Of a stretch of DNA of 64,000 nt, positions 23,092 to 34,565 are shown one piece after another (the stretch's first letter is position 1; each line of letters opens with the position of its first letter). The stretch is taken from assembly GCF_902806685.2 (NCBI RefSeq), contig NC_048556.1:5518001-5582000 (forward strand). Direction: 5' to 3'. This DNA comes from Maniola hyperantus (Eukaryota; Arthropoda; Insecta; Lepidoptera; Nymphalidae). Below the pieces are notes generated by a model, which saw only the letters and a list, made by a program, of their open reading frames with translations, ran no database searches and was not told the origin of the DNA. The translations under genes were made by a program, and so were the position numbers.

Positions 23092-23235
23092 GAGTACAGG
23101 TAGAGAAACAGGTCGAGATGGCAATCGGGATGGGAACGCACCGCACACCCGCACAGATCCGAGCGCGAGTGCGAGCGCCATGCGGGGCGACCCTCGCATC
23201 ATACCCCGATTGCAATCTCGACCTGTCGCGAACTT
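23092..23235. mobile_element. GC-rich foldback MITE, copy 3
   Basis: caggtcgagatggcaatcgg and ccgattgcaatctcgacctg are exactly inverted. The centre gcgcgagtgcgagcgc is diverged from other copies. The high GC makes both strands open (23036-23260 minus, 23082-23273 plus); neither is a gene. Confidence 0.8.
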
Positions 23236-23236
23236 T

Positions 23237-23722
23237 CACCGTCAATTTACTGAATCTCAAAAGGCACGACTAGACTGGTGACCATTGATTGATACACGAG
23301 TCAACGTTGAGGAAATTGTAAGTAAAATCAAAGTAGCTCTATAGATCTCAACCTAATTGCAATAATACAAGCAAAAATTAAGAATTCTAAGAAGCCATGC
23401 GTATATTATTAGTAAATAGCTTAAAACTTGAAAGTCCTTCGAATGCAATGTGGCTCTAGTTAAAGACACAACTCTCTGACTTAGGTACACAGATAAAAAG
23501 CCAGTGCATAGATAATAAAAACGCGCATAACGGATCTCGATGCGCTTCGCTCGTCATCGTGAACGCGGTTGCTGTTTTCTTTTACTGCAACCGACAACTT
23601 GGAAGATTTATAAGCACACCTGCAGGAATTTTCACTAAATTTATTCCCACAAATTATTGATAGGTATATCGGTAAAACATACCATGTAACATAACATGTT
23701 CAACGCATAGACGACACAAGAG
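23237..23722. other. No gene seen
   Basis: AT-rich unique-looking DNA between a foldback element and LINE remnants. Confidence 0.35.
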
Positions 23723-23862
23723 CCCTGAAAAGTTGTTGGACAGCAAACTAGTGGGCCATAGAGGCCGAGGGAGACCTAGAGGTTGGCAGATAGATGGAGT
23801 GGAGAAGGACATGAGGGTTTTAGGGGTTCGGAGCTGGAAGAAAGCTGCTTCTGACCAGCCCC
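23723..23862 (+). pseudogene. LINE ORF C-terminal fragment
   Basis: One frame reads KLLDSKLVGHRGRGRPRGWQ, then GVEKDMRVLGVRSWKKAASD, which resembles the GR.GRP..RW.D.V..D...LG...W..A C-terminal tail of RTE-type and related non-LTR ORFs. It is cut off at its right by an inverted LINE fragment. Confidence 0.6.
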
Positions 23863-23872
23863 AATGCTATGT

Positions 23873-23962
23873 CGGTTACATCTGGTTCTCCTACGGATCT
23901 CCTCATTTGATCACGTAGAGAAACTCCGAGCATAGCTCTCTCCATCGTCCGCTGAGTGAGTT
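23873..23962 (-). pseudogene. Inverted LINE fragment (same family as 43488)
   Basis: The minus strand reads TQRTMERAMLGVSLRDQ with a small deletion after it, matching the plus-strand copy at 43488-43727. It sits back to back with the fragment at 23723, indicating nested or rearranged insertions. Confidence 0.65.
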
Positions 23963-24502
23963 AAAATATTTGCACACTAATTTAGTCGAATATCGGCTGT
24001 TAAAATTTTTTGAACGTGAACTTATTTGAAATATTATTTTAATAGCCAATAGTCATAAAATATTCTATAGTTTTACATAATATGCAACATGATGTTTATG
24101 GGTACAGATCTGTTTTTAGACAGTAAAAGTAACATCGATATTCTTCAGTCGTCACAATAAACGCGTTTGCTTACCTACACTATACCTGACTTCCCCGAAG
24201 ATTGATATCATTCGTTTGTTGCCTTTACAGCGTTCTTATCTCTAAAAGTATATTTGAAGTCATAATAAAAGTACCCATACTTCCTTCACACCATCTTAAC
24301 TTTTTCTTCACTTTGATGTTTCCAAGTTCAAGCGAATTTCTATTTTTTTTTTTACTTACTCAAATATTCTTTACATAACACATTTTTTTTATTCCTATTT
24401 AAAGGTGTTTCACTTTGAATTTCATGATAACACTCTTCTATCTTGAAATATTGTATAGAATAGATATAGTTTCTATCCATAGTCTGAATCTAATAATCTA
24501 AT
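23963..24502. other. No gene seen
   Basis: AT-rich stretch with no frame or repeat recognised. Confidence 0.3.
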
Positions 24503-24709
24503 CTAGTAATCTTTAGTTACTTGAACTATAGGTACTATAAAGACTTTTCTATTATTTTCGTTGGTCGTCTTATTAGATTCTACAATAATATAGTCAGCGT
24601 CTAAGTTTTTACGAGGAACAGTCGGCGTTAAGGGTCGTTTAAACAAAGCACGTTTATGTGATTGATGTAATGAAAGCTTGTTTGTAGCCGGATTTAGTGT
24701 GGGAATCAT
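24503..24709 (-). CDS. Unrecognised 68-codon ORF, low support
   Basis: An ATG-started minus frame whose C-terminal half (DADYIIVESNKTTNENNRKV) is plausible for a soluble, basic-then-acidic peptide, with insect-like codons. The frame stays open ~18 codons upstream of ATG, then meets TAA. No good splice acceptor preserves the frame and no domain is recognisable. It may be chance. Confidence 0.18.
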   Translation of the reverse strand: MIPTLNPATNKLSLHQSHKRALFKRPLTPTVPRKNLDADYIIVESNKTTNENNRKVFIVPIVQVTKDY

Positions 24710-24894
24710 TCGTGTTGTCGGATCGACTACGAAATCTATTGTATGGTATACTTTAATGTTTTATGTCTCATTAACTATTTAGAAGAAGAAAATGCCTTAT
24801 TCCATATGCTAGAAATATAATGTAAAGAAATGTTGGTTTGATAGTTTATAACAAATAAAGTTTAAGTACAAGAAATAGTTAAAGATCTAAAGAG

Positions 24895-24978
24895 ATACAG
24901 AGGCATATTTTTATCCTATGAAATCAAAGAATCTCCACAGGATTTTTTAAAACATAATCTACTATGGGCATCATCTAG
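24895..24978 (+). repeat. Helitron-like family A, 3' fragment
   Basis: gaatctccacaggatttttt ... gggcatcatCTAG|T; ~85 bases of the family 3' end, with the hairpin core lost to a short deletion. Confidence 0.5.
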
Positions 24979-24994
24979 TAAGAAATATAAATAT

Positions 24995-25145
24995 CGCCAC
25001 GCAAAGGCGGCCTTACTGCTGGCTACTACATCTAGTAGGATTCTCTAGGCAAGCGCGCTCCAACTTAGACCTCATCATTGCTCTGTTTCTCAGGCATGCC
25101 GCATGATTGTCATCAAGAGCAAGCCTATCTCACAAATCACAATAA
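24995..25145 (-). repeat. Inverted LINE 3' UTR fragment / family G
   Basis: gcaaaggcggccttactgct is the inverse of the 10440 LINE tail; ggcaagcgcgctccaactta and atgattgtcatcaagagcaa resemble family G. Dead fragment. Confidence 0.45.
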
Positions 25146-26040
25146 AAAAGGTAATCCCTAAAAGGCAATATTTTCTGAAAAGACTTGTTATAGAGCGGGA
25201 TTCTATTAATTTTATTCATCCTTAGATATGAATGGTACTCGTATTATCGAGATCTAATAAATCTCTTGTGCATGAATAAAAATTTCCTTAAGGCACAATT
25301 TTGTTATACCGAATGTTTTCATAATTACGGCATTAACCAAACGGCAGAAACAAGCCCTCAAGGTCATCTATCATTCTATTTTAATAATTACTCTGTCAGT
25401 CACAAAGCCCTTAATTCATTTTTCTTTATAACTAATAAGTCACGTTTAAAAATTTTGTTATTTTTCCTGAGGCTAAGCTCATTAGTCTATGCTTATTTCT
25501 TATATGTTCTCTTTCGTGTTCTGGTACCTCTATGGGTACGATGAACATCACAATGTCTTCACCTAAGTGTCCTAAGTGATCTTTATTATTATTTTCTAGT
25601 AAGTAGAGTGCTGAAACTGGTTACCTTCGTCATCATGGTTCTTAACTTGTGACAATGGACTTTACTCTACTTATCCACTTATAATCGCGTGGCGGAGTTA
25701 TATTATCTGAGTCTCTAAAGAACATTTGTTAAATCTTAGGATTATTAAATTTGACAAATTTCTTAGTGACAAAATGTGCGCGGAAAAGGCTTTTCAGTTA
25801 GCAGCCCCCTAGCCCAAGGTAGAGCTATAGTTAATTACTTATTGGATTGAATATCTACATGTGGATATTGCTTTTTAGACAGAGCTAAACAGGTTCTTGC
25901 CGGGTCTTCTCAGAATCTGTTTTCCAATTCGGTTGCAGAGTCCTGACATAAATCAAGTGACACAAGTTGTTGTAGTAGGTATATGAAATAAATACATTAT
26001 GTCAATACCTTTCATATATAATTCAATTTTTATTCCCATC
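25146..26040. other. No gene supported
   Basis: A 92-codon AT-rich plus frame (25266-25544) has hydrophobic runs typical of translated AT-rich DNA and no recognisable motif, so it is not called. Confidence 0.3.
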
Positions 26041-26241
26041 TCAAGCTTTTACGTACCAAGTAAAGTGGAACACTATAGGCAGAGAGTCTACCACTTTTTG
26101 TAACAACCTTTCGAATGAAAATAAAATTGGTTTGTACATAGCCAAGTGATTTCGGTGGAACCGACAAATTGTTCTGAAACGGTCAAAATAAATCGTTGAA
26201 AAATACCAGTTTATTCCTTTGCATGATTTTATATCAGCCAT
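26041..26241 (-). CDS. Unrecognised 66-codon ORF, low support
   Basis: Minus frame from ATG at 26241, reading MADIKSCKGINWYFSTIYFD near the start and ending FHFTWYVKA. Codon use is mixed and aromatic-rich. A TTTCAG within it could act as a splice acceptor, but no partner exon is visible. Possibly a decayed transposase or host exon, or chance. Confidence 0.18.
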   Translation of the reverse strand: MADIKSCKGINWYFSTIYFDRFRTICRFHRNHLAMYKPILFSFERLLQKVVDSLPIVFHFTWYVKA

Positions 26242-26511
26242 AAATTCCAAAACCGAATCCGCTTATGTAATTTTGCAGATGTGCCTTTCTGTCTACTGAC
26301 TGCGAATTGTCATGGAATTATGTACTGCGGCATGGCATCTTCGTGTATTTGTTTCGCACGCGAACAGCGACCTTGCTATTTAGGGAGGTTTCTGTATAAT
26401 AAATTCTCCGTTGAGCTTAAAATGAAACGACGTTTTTGTGGATAATTTTGGCGTAGATATCATAGCTATTTAGTGACGATAAAATCTTTAAATATTCGCG
26501 AATTTCATTTT

Positions 26512-26589
26512 GATCTTGAAAAACTAAAGAGTTCCCCGGGATTTTTAAATACCTAAATCCACGCAGACGAAGTCGCGGGCATCGTCTAG
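26512..26589 (+). repeat. Helitron-like family A, 3' fragment
   Basis: aaactaaagagttccccggg ... GACGAAGTCGCGGGCATCGTCTAG|T. The terminal 75 bases are well preserved, including the hairpin. Confidence 0.6.
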
Positions 26590-26998
26590 TTGTGGCCTAA
26601 AAGAGTAACAAAAAACATCCATTCTTACTTTCTTATAAAATGTAATAAATAGGGAGGTAAACTAGGTACATAAAGAATGCATGCTCGAGGTGTTTACGTG
26701 AAACTGCTAATTCCACTGTGGTACCACTTAAAGAACACAGATCGGAAGTGTTCGCGTCTGAAAGCGGCATGGCGTGAAAGTTGTTGAACATTTCAAACAT
26801 TTAACGACACTCTTTGAAATGTCTCACTTATTTAGCTAGTTATTTGCACGCGACAACACTTGCAGACAAAACATTATTTATGTTAATATGTACATAGGTA
26901 TTATTAGGATTTCTGTGGATACAACACTTTAGCTTTAAGCTTTTGTAACTCGATACTTTTATGTTGATTTATAGTTTCGCTTTTACCACACAACACTA
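26590..26998. other. No gene seen
   Basis: AT-rich; nothing recognised. Confidence 0.3.
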
Positions 26999-27142
26999 AC
27001 CCCCCGTTCCCGTTGTCGTTTGTCGGGCCCGGATTAAAATCGGACGTTCCAGTGGCAGAGCATTTTACATGAAGCTATTCACAATTTCGGAAACCGATTT
27101 TGTGTAAAAACAAACGGCACCGACAAATGGGAACGGGGGTTA
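26999..27142. mobile_element. MITE family K (aaccccc..gttcccg ends), best copy
   Basis: The left aaccccccgttcccg and right gggaacgggggtt are inverted, with inner tgtcggg.. and caccgacaaatg continuing the symmetry. It shares its centre with 9643-9768. Confidence 0.75.
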
Positions 27143-27179
27143 ATGATACTATGATGTTTGTTAGCTATCTCTACTATTA

Positions 27180-27346
27180 GGTGTCGTCCAAATACAACGT
27201 AAATGCGCGATCATCGCAATTCGCAAGTTCGCGCGAATTTTACTTGTACGAACGCGCGATCAAACATATTGATCTCGAATAGGTGTCCTAATAATTGACA
27301 TTCGCGCGATGATCGGGTATACACGTTATATTAGGACGACGACGCC
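27180..27346. mobile_element. MITE family L (gtcgtccaaatacaacgt ends)
   Basis: gtcgtccaaatacaacgt (27184-27201) pairs with acgttatattaggacgac (27323-27340) with 2-3 mismatches. Inside, several cgcgatcatcgc / gcgcgatgatcg segments are inverted. Single copy in this window. Confidence 0.65.
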
Positions 27347-27884
27347 CTACTACTACTATATTCTTCATCCATATAATATCAACCGTACGTTCCAGATCAA
27401 AGTTGTAAAAAGATAAAAAATCGATTGATCACAAGCTTGGCTATATTTATAGGCAATTTACGCGGATATCGGCGATTAAAGGTGACCATAATAATAGCGG
27501 GTGATAAAGATTGACATCTATATTCTAAACAACTTATAGCCCAGGAGCCTACAGAACAAATTGCTCAACTGTCAGAACAGAAGAAACTAGTTTACAATAT
27601 AAGCACTAGCTGACTCGTTCCCATATTTCAAGACTAAGTGGTTCTCTTAGGGCTTACCCCCAGCCTTGGGTACTTAGATATAGGAACATCCTCCTATATA
27701 CACTCTTAATAATGGTGGAAACTAAAATAAAATACATTTAGCGCTTTTTAAACGAGATTTCTAATAAACAAATGCAAAAATTATAATATTATACACGTGA
27801 TTTTTTTAATGTTTGGATTTATCTCAAAGGAATAGGTATGCTTTATTTTCGATATCAAGAAACAAATCAATCAATACTTATCAA
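27347..27884. other. No gene seen
   Basis: AT-rich unique-looking DNA ending in a tcaatacttatcaatc repeat that adjoins the next element. Confidence 0.35.
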
Positions 27885-28026
27885 TCAATACTTATAATAA
27901 AACTGTAACAGGTCAAATTCTGTACATTGAAGATATTTTGAAAATTTTTTTTCGAGGGCACTCTATAATCGATACTGAACCCAAAACTGTAATTTTTTTC
28001 ATTTTTGTCTGTCTGTCTGTCTATCC

Positions 28027-28077
<51 letters not shown>

Positions 28078-28876
28078 ATCACGGCCGCGCATCACGCTGA
28101 AACTACTGAATGGATTCCAATGAAACTTGGTACGATTTGAGGTCATACTATGAGGAAGAATATAGGATACTTTTTATCCCGAAATTCAGCATGGTTCCCG
28201 TAGGAGAGGGGATGAAAGTTAAAATGTATACTGAGTTGTAATTCATTAACGCGTAGTCCGATTTCATTCATTCTTTTTTTGTTAGAAAGGGGATATTTTA
28301 AAGATTGTTCCGTAAATATTTCAAGGTCATCGGTTTTTAACCGTTTGTCAAAAAGGAGGTGGTTCTTTTTTCTACATCGATTTTTTCGAGGTTTCTGGAC
28401 CGATTTGCAAATAATTTTTTTTAAATCAACAAAAAAGTTTTCGTGGTGGTCACATAAAAATTCTGGATTCAACTCCTTAATCCTGATGCTGCAGGGTTAC
28501 TGCCCGCCTGAGTTATCAAGATTCAGGAAGTGTTCATAGTGAATTCATATTGTAGGTACCAAGCAACGACTTTATTCTCAGACTTCAAGTCCCAACTCCT
28601 CAACCCTGAGGATGTAGGGTACAGCACTCCTAAACTATAATGTTTCAGGAACTGCGGATGATGCAAAATTAATTTAGTTACCAAGCATAGGCTACATCTT
28701 TGAACTTCGGATCCTAACTCCTCAATCCTGATGCTGCAAAGTACTAAAGTCCTAAATCGTGGGGATTTTAGAATTTCTGATAGTGAATTGATATTTTAGG
28801 TATCAAGCAACGGCTTCACGATGACACTCCCAGTCCGAAATACTCCACCCGAGCGAAGCCGGGGCGGGTCAGCTAG
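27885..28876 (+). mobile_element. Helitron-like element, family D, full length (copy 1)
   Basis: Starts A|TCAATACTTATAATAAAACT and ends gcgaagccggggcgggtcagCTAG|T, with a CCCG...CGGG stem just before the end. A (CTGT)n tract spans 28008-28077. It contains an internal family P segment (28335-28400) and four diverged repeats of a ctcctcaatcctgatgctgc motif (about 28470, 28593, 28710 and nearby). Nearly identical to 55061-56061 over 990 bases, so recently mobile. Frames at 28143-28472 (minus) and 28279-28539 (plus) are part of this non-coding repeat. Confidence 0.8.
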
Positions 28877-29154
28877 TTATAACATATATTTACTTTTAGA
28901 AATTAAAATCAGAAACGATTCGACTGTGTTGATTACTTAATAAACAACATTAAGAATTATAAAAATCAGGGTCAAAAAAGTTCTAAGCAATTTAATGGGT
29001 TAATTCTGATGGAAACTACGATTATAAAATAAGTTCAAGGTTTTTTTAAGAACCATTTCTAGTAGATATATTATTATGCAACAATTATACCCCATGTTTT
29101 TTTTCAGTTTGAATTTGTCTCAAAATAATAATTAGCAGCCTTTTGTTTTAATTT
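28877..29154. other. No feature seen
   Basis: Short AT-rich interval. Confidence 0.3.
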
Positions 29155-29240
29155 TATAGACTATCGCTTGGCTGCAATCAGACTGGTGGCAAGTGATGAT
29201 TATGACGGAACGCGCTTGCCTAGAAGATGCCTATTCACAG
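29155..29240. repeat. Family G repeat fragment
   Basis: tagactatcgcttggctgca, ctggtggcaagtgatgat, acgcgcttgcctagaagatg; a close match to 61940-62035. Confidence 0.6.
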
Positions 29241-29800
29241 CAACCAGCTATAATGTTGATATCAAGAAAGAAATTACATACACTAGAGAAATAATTTTGA
29301 ATTACTATTGAGGACTTACTCAAGGTGGGCTCTATCTATATATTTATCTACAAACTCATTTAATTAACCGTCAAATCTCTCACCATCCTATCACCATTAA
29401 CGGGAACAACATAGTAACTTCGTCACTATAAACTGCCCGTATTATACGACGCGACGTCTTCTAGTTACAAGATAAAGGAGGTTTTATGGTGTTTTGTACA
29501 CATAAAGCTGTGTCCACATTTGAGTCATTTTTGTATAGCTATCGTAAATCCGTTGTGAATGCCCGATGTATATTTATTATTACGGAAACTAGAAATGCCT
29601 ACTAACATTTACATTCATATTTTCACTAGTCAATCTAATCTAGGTAATCGGTAGACTAAAATGTAGAGGAAAGTACTGAAAGTAGTAATTTAAGGCAGTC
29701 AAGATTCATGGCTGTGTTCAGACGTCCTTAGCGTGAGACCTTTGGTGTTCCAACGGCCTATATATATCAGCATATCTAACGTTTTGATCGTGGTTACATA

Positions 29801-30293
29801 AATGACCCTGTTGTTACATATTAAGCAGCAGTTGTATACAGGGGTGCTATTTTGAGAGCATTCAATGGAGCGAAAATTATACTCAAAGGTCCGTTATCCA
29901 TCAAAGAGCGCGAAATTGTGTTAAGCAGACCAATCAGATCATTGATAGATGACGTGAAACAATTATCACGTCATCTTTAGCGTTTAAACGATTACCATGA
30001 GGAAAACCGGAGGCTTGTTAACGGTAAAGTGACAGCTACAGTGTGACGATCGCAATCATATCTGATACATTGAAGTTTTCTCACTATTGGCTACAATGCA
30101 TTGTTGGAACAAAAATATCATAAATTCAAGCAATCACAACAATTACAATTAAATTCATTTTTTTTTCTATCAACCGACGCTAAGTACATACAGCTCGTTG
30201 CCGTTGGTTTAAAATTTAAATGCTCACCTTACAGACTGCTGTTACATTAACACCCTATATAAATGACCCCGTTGTTTCATATCAAGCAGCAAA
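29801..30293. repeat. Diverged direct repeat pair ~457 bp apart
   Basis: ataaatgaccctgttgttac then atattaagcagca (29801-29833) recurs as ataaatgaccccgttgtttc then atatcaagcagca (30258-30290). The interval includes an 11 bp inverted repeat (agatgacgtga, loop of 8, tcacgtcatct; 29947-29976) and a family H copy. Possibly the direct ends of an unrecognised element. Confidence 0.5.
30028..30150 (-). repeat. Family H repeat, inverted copy
   Basis: gtgacagctacagtgtgacg then atcgcaatcat, cactattggctacaatgcat; the reverse complement of 18646-18803. Confidence 0.6.
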
Positions 30294-31369
30294 TTTCAGT
30301 CGCGTATCTACTATTTACTCGCATCGAGCCGAGGACAAGTTTGAAGCCTAATGGACCGTGAAATCTAGTATTTTACAGTCCATTAAACTCTAATGAGGGC
30401 TCTTCACTGACATCAAATCAAATGACGGAAAACTTCTAGCAAAACCTACTAAGAGTTAAGCGAAATGGGATCACAAAGGCGAAATGTATGGAAAAGTGTG
30501 GGCCGCCTGAGCGCAAATTTATTGCACGCTTTTTATAAATATTTATATTCAAAATTCTATGTGCTCTGTCACCATAATATAATACCGTAATCCCTTAGTG
30601 TATTAAATGTTGACCGTAAATACTAAATTTTATTGAAATTAGTTTTATATCAATCGAATAAAACTGGTTTTTCTCCTAATGGTCGTGTTAAAAATGCGTA
30701 ATTTGGGGAAACTTCGCGATTTTTTTGTATCGAGCCAAATTGTGCCAATTGTGTTTTGGCTCTCGTAATTCACTAAAGAATATCTTTAATTTTTATATTA
30801 TTACAAAACAAATAAACAAATTTGTAGTTTTTGAGGCCAAAACTTGATTCTTTGAACATCCAAAATGTATCTTTTGGGACGCATATCGCCTAAATTATAT
30901 TAGGTGGGAATTAATTGAGCAGAAAGTGCTGCCTTTTACTTTCAAGCCTTTTTTCACATGCCTGTCCGCTGCTCTACTTTAAAGCTCTATATTCATGTGA
31001 AATAGGTTTTAGAATTTAAGTCCGTTTTTGTAAATAATATACATTACTAAGGTTTCTTTTCTTTGATTTTTTTTTTGTACTTACAACTGAATAAAATAAA
31101 GATGTTATTGGCATATGAAAAAGTAAAGTAGAATTTAAAAAAAAAAACATAATATGACGTAGGTAGTTGTAGGATTTCGCAGCCTTAAATAAGAGTTTTT
31201 TTTAATAAAGCTTTAATACCTACTACTTTTTCATGATTTTCATTTTTCAGCTAACGATTATGAATGCGAATAAGTTTATTTTAATTTAATTATTTATTTA
31301 TAACGTGAATATATAACTAAATATTTTGTGACTATTTCAAGCGTCTACCTGTTGCCATATCAATATAGA
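30294..31369. other. No gene seen
   Basis: AT-rich, with several homopolymer runs and no convincing frame. Confidence 0.35.
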
Positions 31370-31607
31370 GCAAAAACGAGCAAAAAAATCACGTTTATTG
31401 TGTGGGAGCCAGCCAACTTAAATACTTATTTTATTCTGTTTTTTAGTGTTTGTTGTTACAGCGGCAACAAAAATACATCATCTGTGAAAATTTCAACTAT
31501 CCTACTATCACGGTTCACGACATACAGCCTGGTGACAGACGAACAGACGTACGGACAGCGGAGTCTTAGTAATAGGGTCCCGTTTTACCCTTTTGGTACG
31601 GAACCCT
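31370..31607 (-). repeat. Family C variant, partial
   Basis: Contains gtttgttgttacagcggcaa, catcatctgtgaaaatttca, gacagacgaacagacg and the terminal stem tcccgttttacccttttggtacggaaccct. This variant is frequent in Lepidoptera. The plus frame across it is not a gene. Confidence 0.6.
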
Positions 31608-33035
31608 AAAAGTATAAGCAGTACCAAATAGAAAAAATGTATTTGTGTGAATCCCGTCGGGCGTAGTGCGTCTGTCTGCTCGCCCTAAGTAATCACGGCA
31701 CTTGATATGCTAATATACCTCGGCGGCACGCGACTCTAAAGGCCGTTTCAGATATACCGCGTTTTACCAATTCACAAAATATTATATATTTAAAAAAAAT
31801 GTATTTGGAATAAACTAATACTTGAAAATGCAGTAGAAGAAACTTGGTGGTAGATCAAAAGGCTACCTACCTATTACCTTTCTATAGGCTAATACCTATT
31901 GCCAATTATTAATCAAATTGATTGCAAAGTTTTTACAGACTAGATAAAAAGCTAACAGACTGACAAGATTTGATACGGGATCATTCAATTCAAGGTGCGA
32001 ATAGACAAAATCTAAGTAGTAAATAACATCAAAACTTTTAGGCTAAATAGTTTGAGTAGGTAGTTCAAAAATGTTGTATTGTCACGGAGCGAATTCTGTG
32101 TGCAATGTTTCATAACAATTGGTTCAGTTGAAGTAACTAACTCAAAAATCCAGTGCAAGATTTGAAACGAACAAGGTATACGAAAGAAACTAGGTGATTA
32201 AGACAGATTAAAACACCTATTTAACACCAACTACCTATTAATCCTACCTTATTAAAACTGTGATAGTTTAATTTAAAAAAAAATACTTCTCAGTAAAATA
32301 AAAATCAGGACAACGAAAGTGAAGAAAAAATTTGTATAGGTATTTCGATCTTGTAAATTTTCATATTATTGTAACTTGTTCTGCGAACAATTCTTGCGAA
32401 ATATATGGAATATATGAAATATATAATGGTAATATATGGAAAATTCGAATCTATAACTACTCACTCCTTACAGATGTAGACTACTAAGTACCTACTTTAA
32501 ACTTCAGGGTAAAAACGCTACAAGTCTGAAATCCTTTATTTTCCAGCCCCTAGATAACATAAAGCAAGAACATAAATGAAGTCTTATGATTCCTTAGATA
32601 TTTTCGGATTGTTAAAGTATACAAAAAGGAATGTTTTCTTTATTTATTGCTACAGACGTCTTTAATGTACCTAGTTACTTAATAGAACACTGAAGTGAAA
32701 AACTGTTTAAAACTTTTACAAGTATAGAAAATCTTAACTCAGGAAAATCCAAATAAGAGTCCATTTGAAAAAGATTCATATAAAAGCATTTGTGCGTGAG
32801 CTATAAATACTCATATCTACTAACATTTTACTGTTGTAAAAATGTTGGTATGAGTATTTACACCATTACACCATTTCGCATGACGGTTTATGGGTTTTGC
32901 ATCATTCACATTCCTACCAAATTGATAAAGTTTTGGTCATGCCCAATAAACAATTCAATAACCTACTGAGCCCTTGGGAAACTTTTATTGTTAATATTTT
33001 ATTACTTCTTTGCCAATTATTAGGTATCAATGCAT
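31608..33035. other. No gene seen, 1.4 kb
   Basis: AT-rich; a tatatgg-type simple repeat at 32398-32440. Nothing recognised on either strand. Confidence 0.35.
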
Positions 33036-33100
33036 GGTAGCCTAGTAGTCAGATCGTGTAGATCTATACGAAGCGCTCGCGGGTTCAAATTCTTCTAAGT
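33036..33100 (+). repeat. tRNA-like SINE head, isolated
   Basis: catggtagcctagtagtcag (A-box-like) and cgcgggttcaaattct (B-box-like) at ~45 base spacing. The usual SINE body does not follow, so it is a truncated or different tRNA-derived SINE. It does not fold as a complete tRNA in my reading. Confidence 0.5.
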
Positions 33101-33251
33101 CAATCTTTCGAAAAACTCTTCTACCCACTATACCTACCTACTTAAGTACCTACTCAATTATTTACTTGTTGTGAAGGGCTGCTCCTATTAATAGAATTGT
33201 AATACCCTATAACAATATGTTCCGAAAAGCTATTCTAGACATATTTCAACA

Positions 33252-33452
33252 CTAGCTTATGCTCGCGACTTCGTCCGCGTGGACTACACAAATTTCAAAC
33301 CCCTATTTCACCACCTTAGGGTTGAATTTTCAAAAATTCTTAGCGGATGCCTACGTTATAATAGCTATCTGCGTGCCGAATTTCAGCCCGATCCGTCCAG
33401 TAGTTTGAGCTGTGCGTTGATAGATCAGTCAGTCAGTCAGTCAGTCAGGTTT
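33252..33452 (-). mobile_element. Helitron-like element, family B
   Basis: Left edge A|CTAGCTTATGCTCGCGACTT (inverted 3' end). The body includes tagcggatgcctacgttata, and (CAGT)n lies at 33427-33449. The 5' TC end is truncated just after the microsatellite. Confidence 0.7.
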
Positions 33453-34046
33453 GGTATAACAATAAATAAATAAATAATAAAGATTTATAAAAAAAGAAAA
33501 CATTGTATGAATAATCACTTTCTTTATAAAAGTAAGAGCAATAAACTAAATAATCAGATAAATATCATGTTAAGTCATAAATCATAATCGTGCTGTAAGT
33601 TGTAACGCTTTCAGGTATTTTCTAGAGCTTTCATGTTCGCCGTCTGAACCTGAAATCACGAAACAGCGCTAACGGGCTAACCGGTGACCTCCGCATTACA
33701 TTGACCTACAGTTCAATACACTTTACACCTATACGTTTTTTTATTCACAAAAGACAATGAAAATTAATATATTTTAATGAATTATTCAAAAAGTAACGTA
33801 AATATCGTTAATTATAATAATTACACTTGATTCGACGAAACGACGTAAAGTTTGTATTAAAAAATTGTAATTTTGTAAAAAGGTATATTTTTCTTGGTAA
33901 TTATTAAATTAGCATTTTCTTCACACACTGACATAGAAATTGAATATTACCTAGTGATTCAAATACCTACCTATATTCTTTTGTTATAAAAAATGTGAAA
34001 TATAAAAGTCACGCAAAAAAACTTCTTCTTTTTGGTAAAACCTTTT
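33453..34046. other. No gene seen
   Basis: AT-rich. A GC-richer patch at 33640-33700 has no frame. Confidence 0.35.
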
Positions 34047-34173
34047 AGAGAGAGCCAGCGCGTGCCAGAACTTACTTGTTTTATAAAAGCTGAAAGTTTA
34101 TCTGCGTATTGTCCCCTACACTGGGAGGAACGTTTGTTTGGATCATGGTGGCTTTGGGAGCCGCTGGCTCTTA
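34047..34173. mobile_element. MITE family J, short copy
   Basis: agagccagcg at the left and cgctggctct at the right are exact inverted ends. The middle (ttttataaaagctgaaagtt, ctgcgtattgtcccctacac, tttggatcatggtggctttg) matches the left arm of the long copy at 63504-63974. Confidence 0.65.
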
Positions 34174-34565
34174 AGCCATTTTTTCACTACCTATCCTATT
34201 CGTTCATTTTTTTTTCTAAATTACTTTATTAAATCTACCACTGTCATGAAAAAGCATAAATGAATTTAATTACATTTATCAAAAAATAGAGTAAATTAAT
34301 TTATGGGTAGAGTTCAAAGACCTAAAAACTATAGTTAGAGTTCGACTGAATTTGACCGCATTTCTATAATCTAATCTAATTTAAGTTCAAACATTAAAAT
34401 ATGCTGAAATTATTTTTATATTATATTCAAAGTTACGACAATTATTTACAATTGTTCAGCAATAAAACAGAAACGATCACTCAAACCTCGTCCACAACAA
34501 AGATCCCGCACTGAAAATCACAGCATCCGCGCATCTGAAAAATCGACCGTCACTTGAAAACTCAC
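34174..34565 (-). other. Start of the first intron of the 34.6 kb gene
   Basis: From the donor at 34565 leftwards the sequence is AT-rich with no frame; it is inferred to be intronic. An early GC-richer patch (34480-34560) could hold intronic regulatory sites, but I see no specific motif. Confidence 0.45.

Noticed and set aside
23036..23273. Overlapping open frames on both strands
   Set aside because: They span a GC-rich foldback MITE; the low stop-codon frequency is due to composition.
28143..28539. 109-codon minus and 86-codon plus frames, the plus one repeated almost identically at 55464-55724
   Set aside because: They lie inside the non-coding Helitron-like family D; duplication reflects the repeat, and neither frame has recognisable protein features.
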